Shown here one piece after another: positions 1 to 10,867 of a stretch of DNA of 64,000 bases. The notes under the pieces were generated by a model that was not told the DNA's origin, did not search any database, and was given only the letters and a program-made list of their open reading frames with translations. This DNA is from Diphasiastrum complanatum (Eukaryota > Streptophyta > Lycopodiopsida > Lycopodiales > Lycopodiaceae): positions 22,926,326 through 22,990,325 of the forward strand of contig CM055108.1 in assembly GCA_029204225.1 (NCBI GenBank), given 5' to 3'. Numbering within the stretch: position 1 is the first letter of the stretch; each line of letters starts with the position of its first letter. A program made the position numbers and the translations under genes.

Positions 1-477
1 AAGGTATGCTAAAACAGAAAAAATGTCTTATCTGTCATCTGAACTCTAGACTGATCTAGACCGACAACCAGCTGTAACCTTAAAATATGTCATATCTGTC
101 ATCTAAACCTTAAAATGTCTTATCTGTCATCTAAACCTTAAAATATGTACGAACACCATCAAGTATGCTCTGTTCTCCAATAGGCTATGACGTCCCATAT
201 CACTGCATCTTATTTTCAACCCTCGCATACTACATCTTAAGACTAATATATCGTCTTTGGCTAACCACGTGGTAAGAGTTCTTCACTCTCAAGATGAAAA
301 TGAATGCCCATTTGGACATCTACGTGTATCTTGGCAAAATGTCAACACTTCAGGAGACAAGGCAAAATAGCTGCTTCAAAAGAGAAGAAAATGTCACTTC
401 AAAATATAAGCAATAATCAAACGCATTGATTGACAGGATTTAAACTGAAGCTTGGAAGAGTTAAAACGGACACATAC

Positions 478-639
478 CCAGCTACGGCGACTTTTGTCCA
501 GATCCAAAATCTTGATCGCCACTATTTCATTCAATGGTAAGCATATAGCCCGATAAACGCTTCCATGAGAGCCTTCCCCAACTTCCTCCAGTAGCTTGTA
601 TGCATTAGCTTCGTCTGGGTAAATCTTCTTATCCCCCAT
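478..639 (-). CDS. 5' exon of a plant STE20/BLUS1-like protein kinase
   Basis: The exon encodes the start of a serine/threonine kinase domain: an ATP-binding glycine loop (GEGSHGSVYRA, about residues 21-31) and the VAIK lysine (about residue 43). The spacing YKLLEEVGEGS...PLNEIVAIKILDLDK matches plant STE20/germinal-centre-type kinases related to BLUS1 and animal SPAK/OSR1, from family knowledge. The ATG at 639 follows a short non-kinase leader (MGDKKIYPDEANA). I end the exon at 478 because the next bases on the minus strand read GTATGT, a good donor, and translation beyond it loses kinase similarity. The next exon (the region before the catalytic loop) is not recognisable in 1-470, so the first intron probably leaves the window. 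The enzyme would phosphorylate protein substrates in the cytosol. It could be a pseudogene fragment, since only one exon is visible. Confidence 0.72.
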
Positions 640-1734
640 GACGTCAGAAACGGTCCCAATCTACTGATCAAAAGTTTACCTCAGCTTTTGACACGGTATC
701 TGAATTGGTGCAACCCATCGCCAGAAGTTCTGAATTGCATCCTCCTATAAGAGGACATCATTCACCTTCATTTGAGATCATGCACAATGGGTCAGTGTTT
801 CTTATTCACGAAGAGGGCATCGTTCTTAGACATTGAGACTATGATGTGTGTTCTTCTCACAAAGAAAGCCCATCTCTTCGATTAATGAAAGTTAAAACAA
901 TCAATACTCAGATACCATCCAGCCAATAAACCCTCTTACGAATTTCATCCATCATCAAACCTGAGATCCAATTCACATCTCAACCCACACCCGTCTATGC
1001 ATCATGGCATGAATGCGCCTGCTGCTAAGCTTGGTTAAAAAGTCCAATTCCATCCTTTATTGCTCTATTCTACCTCCTGGATAGCAATCCGCAGTACATG
1101 AAGAATATGCTAGACCGACCATTAAATTTGGGCATTGTACTAATGTGATACTTCGGAGCCGCTATATAAACCTGATAATGACATAAAATATGCCAGCATG
1201 CACAATTTCTTGTGCCCAGAGCAGCAGAAACACAACGTTAATGCGGATCGTAAATTCCTATGCAACAACAGATCCAACGTGCTTTGTTGTACGTTGAAAG
1301 AGTACACAGACAAGTGAAATGTTAGATCCTTAATTGGAAAATGTGCATGTGGATCGTGTTGTTGTACACATTCATCAGTGTTTTTTTTTGTATTTTAGAT
1401 TGTTGATTTGTACAAGATGCATGCATTGCAATTTGCTTTCTTTTGTGTCCCTACCAATAATTCCATGAATTGCAATTTAATATGATGCACATTGCAAAGC
1501 AGAGCACTTCCTAGCTTTTGTCATCTTGTACTCATCTCGTACTGGGTAATTTCTTATTTTATATGGGTAGTAGACTCTAGAGAGTAGATTGCATTGCAGA
1601 TTTTAAAGTTCAGATTTTCCTCACTTTTGGGATTAAGTTCTTTAGATTCTTGGAAATTCAGTGTAGACTTATGAGGTTCAGAATCAGACTGGAAATTTGA
1701 ATGCTGGCCTGCCCTCAAGGCTCAAGCCCTGCTT
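640..1734. other. upstream region of the kinase exon, no gene seen
   Basis: This stretch should contain the promoter and 5' UTR of the minus-strand kinase gene. I see no convincing coding sequence, RNA gene or transposon end on either strand, and no clear minus-strand TATA box. AT-rich filler follows to about 1734. Confidence 0.4.
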
Positions 1735-2013
1735 TGCTTTTCATAGAAAGGTCAAAAGAATCTAGTGAATGTGACTGGAGACCAAAGAAACTTTAGATGT
1801 AAAGCAATGTTTGATTTTCATAGAAAGGTGAAAAGAATCTAGTGAATGGGACTAGAGACCAAAGAAACTTTAGATGTAAAGCAATGTTTAATTTTCATAG
1901 AAAGGTAAAAAGAATCTAGTGAATGGGACTAAAGACCGAAGAAACTTTAGATGTAAAGCAATGTTTAATTTTCATAGAAAGGTAAAAAGAATCTAGTGAA
2001 TGTGACTAGAGCC
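1735..2013. repeat. 77-bp tandem repeat, about 3.5 copies
   Basis: The unit starts TCATAGAAAGGT and ends AGCAATGTTT. Copies begin at 1741, 1818, 1895 and 1972, exactly 77 bases apart. The last stops near 2013 in the middle of the unit. Copies differ by only a few bases, so the expansion is recent. No reading frame runs through it. Confidence 0.9.
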
Positions 2014-2846
2014 AACTCATGTTGGGTTTATCCTTTTCAATGGAAAATCATGCTTAGGATTTGCAAGTCCAAATGCATATCCCGGGCAAGCCCTCTTTTT
2101 AGCTTATTAGTAGTCACAACACTAGAGCATAAGGTTGTGGGGTTCATCTAGGTAGCTCGCCTATTCTCCAACATGCCTTCTATTAGCCAACCAACTCCTC
2201 AATCCATCACTTCCTCCCATTGGTGAATGTGCGACACAATCTCATCAATGTCTCAATCCCTACCATCCACTACACCTACCACCATGTGTGCTCTTACTGC
2301 TACCTCTCCACTTGCCACCACATTTCTCACAACCATTCATTCTTGCTATTTCCCAGCCTGCCGTTACAATTGACACTTCCATTTCACAACCCCTTCTCAC
2401 TGTCATCATTGATCCCTCCATCTTATAATAGGACACACCCTCCTTCCCATTCACTCAATTTTTAAGCAAACCTTCAGCACACCCCCTCAATCACTTTATG
2501 TCCTTCTCAACATTAATCTGCAATTTTAAATGATCCACATGTGAAGCATAGGCATAGGTTAGCTTGTACATAATCCCAAGAGCCATTAAGGCAAATAGCA
2601 AAGTTTTCTACGTTAGAAGCAAATTTCCTAGATTCTAACCTTTTTCAAGAAGTGGAATCTGATTGGATGGCCGTAGATTTGTATGAGACTTTAGGATGAG
2701 CCAAAGGATAAGTGAATGTACTATCCCACATGTGTGAAATAGGTCAATCAAGTAGTTCCAAGCCTCAAGCTTTTTGTATATACTCCAATTTGGAGCTCAT
2801 TTGATAACAACAATTTGAAGAGATCTTAAGGATTTTGCATCAAGCT

Positions 2847-2848
<2 letters not shown>
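2014..2848. other. no supported gene
   Basis: Short open frames lie here on both strands (for example 2220-2465), but they are compositionally biased (Ser/Pro/His-rich in CT-rich DNA), overlap each other on opposite strands and match nothing I recognise. Confidence 0.4.

Positions 2849-2918
<70 letters not shown>
2849..2918. repeat. (TC)n microsatellite
   Basis: An uninterrupted TC dinucleotide run of about 70 bases. It is one of three long TC/GA arrays in the window (others at 30067-30289 and 50927-51008). Confidence 0.97.
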
Positions 2919-2921
<3 letters not shown>

Positions 2922-3409
2922 TGTTATGCTTCCATGGTTGTTAATGCTTTCCATTTAGTTGCTTTTGCTATGTTTTCTTTTTTCTACAAAAAATAACTCT
3001 GACATGGAAGCGCGTGATAAAGAGATCAGTCACTGAATTCCAACGAAGAACATAACAATGAAAGAACAGAACTACATTAATGGCCAAAACCCCTATAGTG
3101 TCCAAGCTACTAGTCGTGAATAATAAGAATAAATGTTCCCCTATAGTGTCCAAGCTACTATGCATAAACAAAGAGAATAAGTGGCTTGGTTCTATGTGTG
3201 TATATTTTTAGACTACATTGCATGGCAAGTCCTAAATTTAAAATGGAATCCTCCCATTGGTCCAAGAAGTAAGAATGGGTCCCCTCCCTTTCAGGCTTAG
3301 ATTAAGTTGTCACCATATGGCAGAAGAGGTGGCATGGAACTGATGCCACGTAGGGGCAACTCAAGCCCATTTTTTGGGCTTAGAGACATTGCCTTGCATG
3401 TTGAGTTGT

Positions 3410-3410
<1 letters not shown>

Positions 3411-3440
<30 letters not shown>
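3411..3440 (+). repeat. 30-base G homopolymer
   Basis: Thirty consecutive G follow GAGTTGTC and precede CAACTT. The short frame through it (3307-3630) is a polyglycine artefact. Homopolymers of this length are rare in plant DNA, can form G-quadruplexes and are error-prone in assemblies. Confidence 0.9.
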
Positions 3441-3442
<2 letters not shown>

Positions 3443-3972
3443 ACTTAACAAAATTGGAGCAATCAGATTATAGGGATTCAAATTGGCCAATTAGATTGTG
3501 GTTCTTCATTTGGCACTTGCTAGCCAAGTTTGAAAGGGGGGGTGGTCTATTACCCCCATCAAATCACTTGCCAAAATTGGGTGGGAAGTCAAAGGGCCAG
3601 GGACCTACCATTAGTTTAAAACCACCCTAAGTTAATATTGTGGCCGTTAGCATATTGAGTAAAATAGCCTATGGGCCAGCCCATTTCAATTCAAATAAAG
3701 AATATCATAAATAACAAGCTTCCGATGGGTGTAGCGTGTTAATTAGTATTTTGTTAGCTTAGAGAGGCCTTGAGGTAAGAGGACCAATAAGATATGCCCA
3801 CATAAGGGCCTTACTTTTGTTAAATTTCTATCCTCTCCATCCCTATCTCTCTGCTAATATAGATCCATTCACTTGCTACTTGTAAATAACCACATGCACA
3901 TACTCTACAAAAGTACATTTTGTTTTCTAATAGTCTAGAGAAATACAAAAGACTCGGTGACAGTGTTTCCCT

Positions 3973-4115
3973 GATTGTTCAGACACCTTCGACTATTCGG
4001 TCATCCTTGATTATTCGGCCATCTTCGATTGTTTGGCATCCTCGATAGTTCAACCATCTCAGACCATCTGACCAGATTTGATTATTCGGCCATCCTCAAA
4101 CAATCGGCCGTAATC
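3973..4115. repeat. diverged 18-bp tandem repeat, about 8 units
   Basis: Successive 17-18 base units of the form GATTATTCGGCCATCCTC run from 3973, with two to six differences per unit. A related phrase (TTGGCCATCTTC) recurs near 5123. The style resembles the short repeats inside the E3 LTR, so this may be U3 of a degraded LTR. I could not find matching LTR ends. Confidence 0.65.
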
Positions 4116-5413
4116 CGCAGATCAACAAGTACATTAAATCACACCCGAAAAAAATCTCCAACTGAATCAGATATTGTCCGAAGGCGACTATGAACAACAC
4201 GTAGTGCCTTAATCCTAATTGTAAAGTACAGATTAAGCATTCTTTTATTTAGTTATCCATGTGTATATATCCAGCAACTTATCAGTTGCTCGGTTAGACA
4301 AGAATAGATCGGTTAGCTCAATAATCTATCTATTCGATCAATTGAACATCCAGATCACAACACAATTGTTTTGTTCTTTCTCTCTTTTATTATAGAGTAT
4401 TGTTTTAGGAAGAACAAGACTCTGACTACATTCAGACTGTATCTATTCACGATTGAATAATCAATGTCCCAACAATCTAGGTCGTGTATATTGTGATTGA
4501 ATGCTCATTTTATTCATGTTTAGATTCTTTCTTGCTTGCAGATAAACTCATTTGTAGATTAAATTGTCTTTTATGACTGATAATCTGAGTCGATTGTGAC
4601 GCTCTAATCCCCACACCTAATATGCTTCTACAAAGCTAAATCTAAAACCAATCTAATTTGTGCATGGCTATGGAATCAATTGTATTGAACCAATGACTTT
4701 GAAGCCGTGATCAAGTAGGGTAGACTTCAAACTATTTGAAGTCGGTTTGAATACGATAGACGTGGTTGCATGCACCGAGGATTTTCTGCTCACTTCTCTC
4801 TATTGCAACATTCACGCATGTTTGAACTTAAGTCCACAGTTGTCTCTTGAGTGAATACTATTTTCATTTAAAGATTCTTCTTGCACGCTTATTGATCGTT
4901 GATCTAGGGTCAGATGAAACCTACTTTGGTCCTATGCATATGTCTGCCCATTTGGTACCTGTAGGAATCACAGAACTCAAACAACCGAACTATTCGAAGA
5001 ACGACTACATCGGGCTTCCGACTGATCTTCATCCATATGGATCAGAACTAAAAAGTAACTAATCCTATTGTTTTTCACTTTCAAATGTTAAGTTCGAATT
5101 ATTTGAAGATCATTGAATACTTGGCCATCTTCAATAACTTCCACGAATTGGCATTTTGAACAAGTCTGCAAAAATACACTATATTTCCAACAATCTGCAG
5201 AAATGAACTAATTGTCGCATAATTTTCCTTTTTCCAACAAAATGCGACAGTAACTACTCGTCAAGTATTTCAAAGAAGTAAACCTTTTGTCGTCTTTTTC
5301 GCATTTTTTCAAAATGTGGCAAAACAGTCACTTCAACAAACGAACTATTTTCAACACCTTCGGATTTTTTGCTAAAATGCTAAGTGAGAGAAAAATGCGA
5401 AGAGTGCCCATTT
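4116..5413. other. no supported gene; possibly old LTR/transposon DNA
   Basis: AT-rich sequence with no conserved domain in any frame. Short open frames (4847-5062, 5287-5604) look accidental; the second runs into the repeat array at 5414. Confidence 0.35.
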
Positions 5414-5642
5414 CCAAGGAACCGCCCAGGCAAACATTGCGGTCTAATCGAGACACCGCAAGGAACCACCAAGGCAGAGGCTGCGGTCTAATACGAGTCA
5501 CTGCAAGCTACCGCAAGGAACTACCAAACACCTCCAAAAACCACAAGAGTCAACTTTGCGGTGATTATGAGAAGACCAAGCACCGCCAAGGAACCACATT
5601 CTAGTGATTGCGGTCCACATATGGTTGCGATGAGCACCGCCC
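5414..5642. repeat. array of short hairpins built on TTGCGGT / ACCGCAA
   Basis: Four successive blocks pair a (T)TGCGGT motif with a nearby ACCGC(A)A reverse complement (around 5437-5460, 5482-5515, 5555-5586 and 5608-5640). They are separated by variants of AAGGAACCACCAAGGC. Dense subterminal motifs in both orientations are typical of DNA transposon ends such as CACTA or Mutator types, but I found no terminal inverted repeat or transposase nearby. Confidence 0.55.
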
Positions 5643-6053
5643 TGTCAGACTTATGCACACATTGTATAGTTGTCATTATAGGTCAAATACTTCTTAAGTA
5701 CAACGACTTACATAGTTAGATGACAAGCATTTATTGCAATTATATACATGGATCTAGTGTATAAATACATTGTCATCATGCACTCTACGTGATGCTCTGC
5801 CAACAAAGCGAGAATGATATCGAGCATCCAAGTTACGCCTTCATTTTTTGTTGTAACGCATTCAGTGTCGTTCAAGCTTTTATTGTAATATAGAAGCAAT
5901 GCGTTCTATCATCTATGTTTAACATAGATGTATGATGTTGTGATTTGATTACACTCTTATTGCTTGTTCACATTTCTTCACTCACTCTGATCAGAACACG
6001 GACGTCTACAACTCCTCAGTTTTTTATCAAACAAAGGCTGTCTTTGATTCATG
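5643..6053. other. no supported gene
   Basis: Target DNA into which E1 inserted. No domain, RNA or repeat recognised. Confidence 0.4.
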
Positions 6054-6058
6054 AGGAG

Positions 6059-6712
6059 TGTGAGAGATTTCAACTAGTTTAGTCTAGTTTAGTCACATAT
6101 TGGTAAATTGTCAATAAGAGGTCAAAACTCATTTTAGACTTAGAGATAAACTTTTTGAAGTTATATTAGTTCAAAATACATTCAATAAACACTTTTGGAA
6201 AGTGTGGGAAAGTTGGTAGTTGAGTTTGAGAGAGATTCAAATTTGAACTTTGGGTACATTGAATCTAGACCCAAAAATAGTAGGGTTTACATTTTAGAGG
6301 GAAAGCCAAGTGGCCAAATAGGGTCTGGAAACTCTATAAAAGGATGTAACTCGTGGAGAGACATATTTTCTCTCTTCTATCTCTCATTTCATCATTATAC
6401 ATGGTTCTCTTTGGGTTCTACTACTCATTGGTGCACTATCCTGGTGTTATCTTGCAATCTTGTGTGTAGAATGATCATTTATTGCTATTTTCGGTTCCAC
6501 ACTCGTGAAATACAGTAGGGAACTGTAATTGTACGGACAACAAACATATTTTATGTTTTGGTTCATGTTTGATCAATATCTCTTAGAGTTTGCATCTCAT
6601 TTTGTATGTAGATGCTGATTTTTCTACATTGGCAGGATTGTTGGTTTGCTCCTTATTGTAACCAAAGATTTGGGACATGGATTGGATCTTGAATGATCTG
6701 AAATCCTTCACA
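6059..6712 (+). repeat. E1 5' LTR
   Basis: 654 bases, TG...CA ends. It contains a TATA box (TATAAAAG at 6334-6341), so transcription should start shortly after, near 6365. It carries 11 extra bases near its start (a duplicated TAGTTTAGTC) compared with the 3' LTR. Confidence 0.93.
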
Positions 6713-6724
6713 TGGTATCAGAGC
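6713..6724 (+). promoter_or_regulatory. E1 primer-binding site (tRNA-iMet)
   Basis: TGGTATCAGAGC directly follows the LTR CA end. This is the standard plant Copia complement to the 3' end of initiator methionine tRNA. Confidence 0.95.
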
Positions 6725-7313
6725 TCTTGTGTTTCAGTTTATGAAAGGATCAGCCATCTTTAGCAAGGATTTGGAGGAGTTACCAATGCTAGAGCATGCT
6801 AGATTGATCTCTACTCAAAAATCAGCATTTTTGCATGTGTAGAATTGATCTTTTGTAGGTCAAAACTCAATATAGGGTTATATACTTGATCAATTCCGAT
6901 TTCACACTTGGTTTACTGGATTTAGATGATATTTGGTGCATTAGGAAGGTCTCATTGGAGTCTACAAGAAGATATACCAAGTTTCTAGAAATTGCATGTA
7001 GAATTTGAGATATTCAATTTTTTGTTATTTTGTCAAAACCCTAATTTTGATTGGATCTCTAGTTTGTGAGGTTACTGAACTTCATTTGAGTGTATTTCAA
7101 TCTTAGGAAGTGGCAAGAATCATTAGATTGAGGATAGATCATAGGTTGATCAAGATTTCACTATTCTATGTGTCGATTTTCTAGTTAGAAGTGCTAGAAG
7201 AGATTTGAGAGGTTCCATATCTTTGTGATTTCTTCTTGAGTTCATTTTTTGACATTCAAGAGATTGCTTTGTGCATTGGAACAGGTTGAAAGAGAAGATC
7301 AGGTCATTGCTAC

Positions 7314-8591
7314 ATGGCAACCTCAATTGGAGTCATGTTGGAAGCCAACGATAGGCTTACCTCAAGTAACTATTCATTATGGAAAGTGAGGATGGAGTCA
7401 CTTCTTGAGATGAATGATGTTTTGGATATTGTTGTAGGTTTGGAGGAGAGACCAGCAACACAACAAGATCAATTGAGGTATGACAAGAGGGCCAAGAAGG
7501 CTCTACACATGATAAAGATGAATGTTACCAATGAACTTCTCAAGGAAGTTGGTAAGTGCACATCATCTTTGGAAGCTTGGAATTCATTGAAGAAGCTTTA
7601 TGAATCCAAGTCTACTTCTAGAGTGTTGACTCTAAGAAGGCAAATCTTTTCTTGTTTGCAAAAGAATGAAGAAAGTCCAAGTACTTTTGTTTTGAGAATG
7701 AAAGCATTGAATGATGAGTTAGCTTGCATAGATGAAAGCATTAAGGAAGGAGAGCTTATTCAAGTGATTCTTAATGGCTTGTTGGATGCTCATGCTAACA
7801 TTGTTCAAAGTATTGCTATTCAAAAGACTTTGCCAAGTTTGATGGATCTTCAAGAGATCTTGATCAATGAGGAATATAGGCTTCAAGCAAGAGGTGGATC
7901 TACATCAACACTTCAAGAGGATGCTATGTTCACAAAGGGCAAATTCAAGGGCAAAACCAAAAGCAAGTGGTCTAAAGGGCAAGATCAAGTGGATGCCTCT
8001 TCAAGTGGCAAAAAGAAGGATAGATCAAAGCTCAAGTGCTTCTATTGTGGCATCAAAGGACACTTTGCAAGTGAGTGCTACAAGAAGAAGAGAGATCAAG
8101 GAGACAAGCAAGGTAATCTTACTCTTGATGAGGATGGTTTGGATGTGCAAGATGCAAATGATGATGCTTTTGTGATGTCTTCATGTATGCTTGTTAATGA
8201 TGGAGATCTAGATCCTTGGTGGATTGATAATGGAGCAAGTTCACACATGACCTTTCACAAAGAGTACTTCACTTCTTTGTTGGCATATGGAGATGACAAA
8301 AGGGTGATCTACACGGCCAATGATGGTGAGTGTGCAATCAAAGGGATTGGCACAATTCTTATTTCTCTCTCTACAAATAGGAATGTATATTTGGAGGATG
8401 TCTTGTTTATTCCATCTATTACCAAGAATTTGCTTAGTGTGAGTCAAATGCTAAGTAAGGGCCTCAAGGTGGAGTTTGATGGAGATGCTTGTTTGATCAA
8501 AAGGAAGGATGTCTTGATTGGAAAAGGTAAAAGACAAGGGAAGTTGGTATCAGAGCCAAGTACAAGGGCTTTAATCATTGATCAAATCTAA
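7314..8591 (+). pseudogene. E1 gag and aspartic protease, interrupted
   Basis: The frame starts at an ATG after a 590-base leader. Residues 1-200 are Copia gag (NYSLWKVRMESLL near residue 20, then the UBN2-like helical region). A CCHC zinc knuckle (CFYCGIKGHFASEC) lies at about 243-256, after a Lys-rich linker. The protease follows at about 303, with DNGASSHM where the family has DSGA; the Ser to Asn change next to the catalytic Asp is unusual. The frame ends early because a foreign segment with a stop enters at 8545, just after the GKL motif at the end of the protease. Gag would form the particle; protease would cleave the polyprotein. Confidence 0.9.
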
Positions 8592-8657
8592 TCCATTTTT
8601 AGCAAGTATTGGTGCTAAAAAACTAGTCTTGTGAGGGCGAGCTAGAAGCTAAGTTTT
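8545..8657 (+). other. inserted copy of a Copia PBS and leader inside E1 pol
   Basis: At 8545-8557 a second TGGTATCAGAGCC occurs inside the coding region. The following hundred bases resemble the leader just after the PBS of the element at 62295 (shared order: PBS, CCAAGT, a GCTT...ATTGAT(G)ATC phrase, then A(G)C/AAG...ATTGGTGCTA, then GGGCGA). It brings an in-frame stop and shifts the frame between protease and integrase. The right border is approximate. Confidence 0.75.
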
Positions 8658-8668
8658 GGTGAGGGGAT

Positions 8669-10210
8669 TTGATTCAAACTTGTGTTATTGCTAACCAAGT
8701 TGGATGTGTTGCAAGGGAGCAAATTTCTATTCAAGAGGTTTGGCACAAAAGGATGGGACACCTCAACTTCAAGTCATTGGAGGTAATGGCAAGGAAGAAG
8801 GTTGTGATTGGTCTTCCAAGCTCCTTAGGTAATGACAAGCATGTTTGTGAGTCTTGTGCTTTGTCTAAGTCACATAGACTACCTTATACTAGATCTATTT
8901 CTAGATCTACAAAGCCTTTTCAACTTGTACATTCGGATATTCATGGATTTACTACAACTAGCAATAGTGGAGCTAAGATGTATGTAACATTCATTGATGA
9001 TTTTAGTAGATTTTGTTGGATCTATCTACTAAAGAGCAAGGATGAAGTGTATGATGTCTTTTTCAAGTTCAAGAATGCAAGGGAGAACCAATTTTCCACA
9101 AAGATCAAGTGCTTGAGAGGTGACAATGGTGGTGAGTACATATCTAACAAGTTCAAGGCCTTTTGTGATGAGCATGGGATCAAGAGGGAGTATACAACAT
9201 CAAGGACTCCACAACAAAATGGAGTGGCTGAAAGGAAGAATAGGACTTTATGTGAAAGTGCTAAAGCTATGAGGTTAAGTGCTAATCTTGACAAACCATT
9301 TTGGGATCAAGCTTTGTTGTGTGCCAATTTCTTGTGCAATAGGTGGCCGAGTGCTATTTTGGATGGAAGGACACCTTTTGAGATGCTATTCAAGAGGAGG
9401 CCGAGTGTCAACTTTCTAAGAACCTTTGGATGCACATGCTATGTCAACATTACTCTTGATGATAGGACCAAGGAGGATCCATCTTCAAGAAGAGGTATTT
9501 TTGTTGGATATAGTGAGGTGAGTAAAGCCTACAAGGTTTACATTCCTTCTACTAACAAAGTGATTGCTGGTAGAGATGTCATTTTTTATGAGGGAAACAT
9601 TCCAAAGGTGTCTTCAAGCATGATTGATGGTAAAGTAGATGGTTCTAACATTCTTGATGTTGATGAGAAGGATCCTACTTTGGATGGTGGTGATGATGGA
9701 CCTTCATCAAGTCAAAATCCAAGGAGAACATCAAGAGAAAGACAAGTACCTTGGATCCAACCAATGGATCTTCAGTATCGATCTCTTATGAAGAATAGAA
9801 CATCTTTTAGAAGATCTTCTTGTGTACATGGAGCTATGCAAGTGGATGGATGTTATCTTGCTGTAAAGTCAAGTAATGGATCTGGAAAACAAAGTTTGTT
9901 CAATGACTTTGATGGTCAAGTTGAAGATCAAGAGGTTGATCTCAAAGTGCTTCAACTAGTCAAAAGGGAAGTTGGCAATTTGGAGCTAGTCAAGAGCATC
10001 AAAGGAGAGGTAATTGGCAAAGGTGTTATGGATCTATTTTTGCAGCATATTGAAGAATCAAGTAAGGTCAAAGGAGCAGCAAGGAAGTGTTGTTCAAGTT
10101 TACTTTACTTGTTCTATCTCATGTTTGAGCTATTTCATGTGGATGTGTGCAAATTGTCAAGATATGGACAAACTAGCTACATTGTCTTGCAATATCTTAA
10201 GTTGTACTAG
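8669..10210 (+). pseudogene. E1 integrase, followed by a non-Copia tail
   Basis: The frame is open from just after the inserted leader and has no ATG at its start, which fits a broken polyprotein. The HHCC zinc domain is clear (WHKRMGH at about 25-31, CESC at about 60). The DDE core is present: HSD at about 90, RGDNGGEY near 152, and AERKNR near 188. The Copia IN tail follows (FGCTCYV, FVGY, SRDV-like) to about residue 330. After the NPRRTSRERQVP linker (about 9720-9760), where RT should begin, similarity to Copia stops. The enzyme would join cDNA to chromosomal DNA. Confidence 0.9.
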
Positions 10211-10857
10211 CATTCTTGGCTGGTTTTTCTGATGGAAATGAAGCTATTGTAGGTTCATTATGTCACTCATCCATGATCAAGTTCTCAAATGTTGAGCTAC
10301 TTGATGCCAATGTTTGGAGATTGTCAATTTTTGGTGAATTCATGGTCATTTTCTTGTGTCAAGTAGATCTTGAAGATGGACTAGTGCAACCTACTTGGTT
10401 TATGGAGTCATGTGGTGCTGGATTTGCATCATTAATGTACTCACCTACTCATGGATTTCCAAGGTTTGATGGTTTCTTGTGGCAAGATGGAGATGGAGGC
10501 TCATTCATGGAGTTTTATGGTGGAGACATATCAAGAAAGGACAAAGTTGGAGGAGACAAGCAAGCAAATGGTCATCACTCACATTTATTGTTTGGTTGCT
10601 GTAATTTTCCAGAGAGTTCAAAGTTTGAAACATGGAGGAATCATTTCATTCACATTCTATTTGGTTCTTCATGTTCTAGTTATATCTTGATCTGTAAAAT
10701 TGATGTAAGAAATAGTGAAGCATCCGATTTGGACACTATTCTCTATATCAATTATGAAAGATACTTTAGAACCTTAGAAAGAAGATCTATACTTAGGATG
10801 GAGATCATTCTAAAGTTGGATCAAAGTTCTATTGTCAAAACTATGCCAAAACTAGTT
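9760..10857 (+). other. E1 unrecognised 3' segment in place of RT/RNase H
   Basis: About 1.1 kb between the integrase linker and the polypurine tract with no RT or RNase H motif in any frame. It holds the end of the previous frame and an overlapping frame at 10216-10872, which starts at TTG rather than ATG, so translation is doubtful. I recognise no domain. It may be captured host DNA or the private region of a non-autonomous family. Confidence 0.6.
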
Positions 10858-10867
10858 GAAGAGGGAG
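10858..10867 (+). promoter_or_regulatory. E1 polypurine tract
   Basis: GAAGAGGGAG sits immediately before the TGTGAGAG of the 3' LTR, the normal position for plus-strand DNA priming. It is retained although RT is absent. Confidence 0.9.

Noticed and set aside
2220-2465. Overlapping frames on both strands
   Set aside because: Composition-driven in CT-rich DNA, no motif, no splice support.
3307-3630. 107-residue frame with polyglycine
   Set aside because: Created by the G homopolymer; flanking residues show no family.
6713-6724. tRNA gene at primer-binding sites (also 14369, 62295)
   Set aside because: Only the 12-14 base complement of the tRNA 3' end is present; no cloverleaf sequence.
7867-8175. 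102-residue frame inside E1 gag
   Set aside because: Alternative reading frame of the gag linker and zinc knuckle, Lys/Met-rich by composition.
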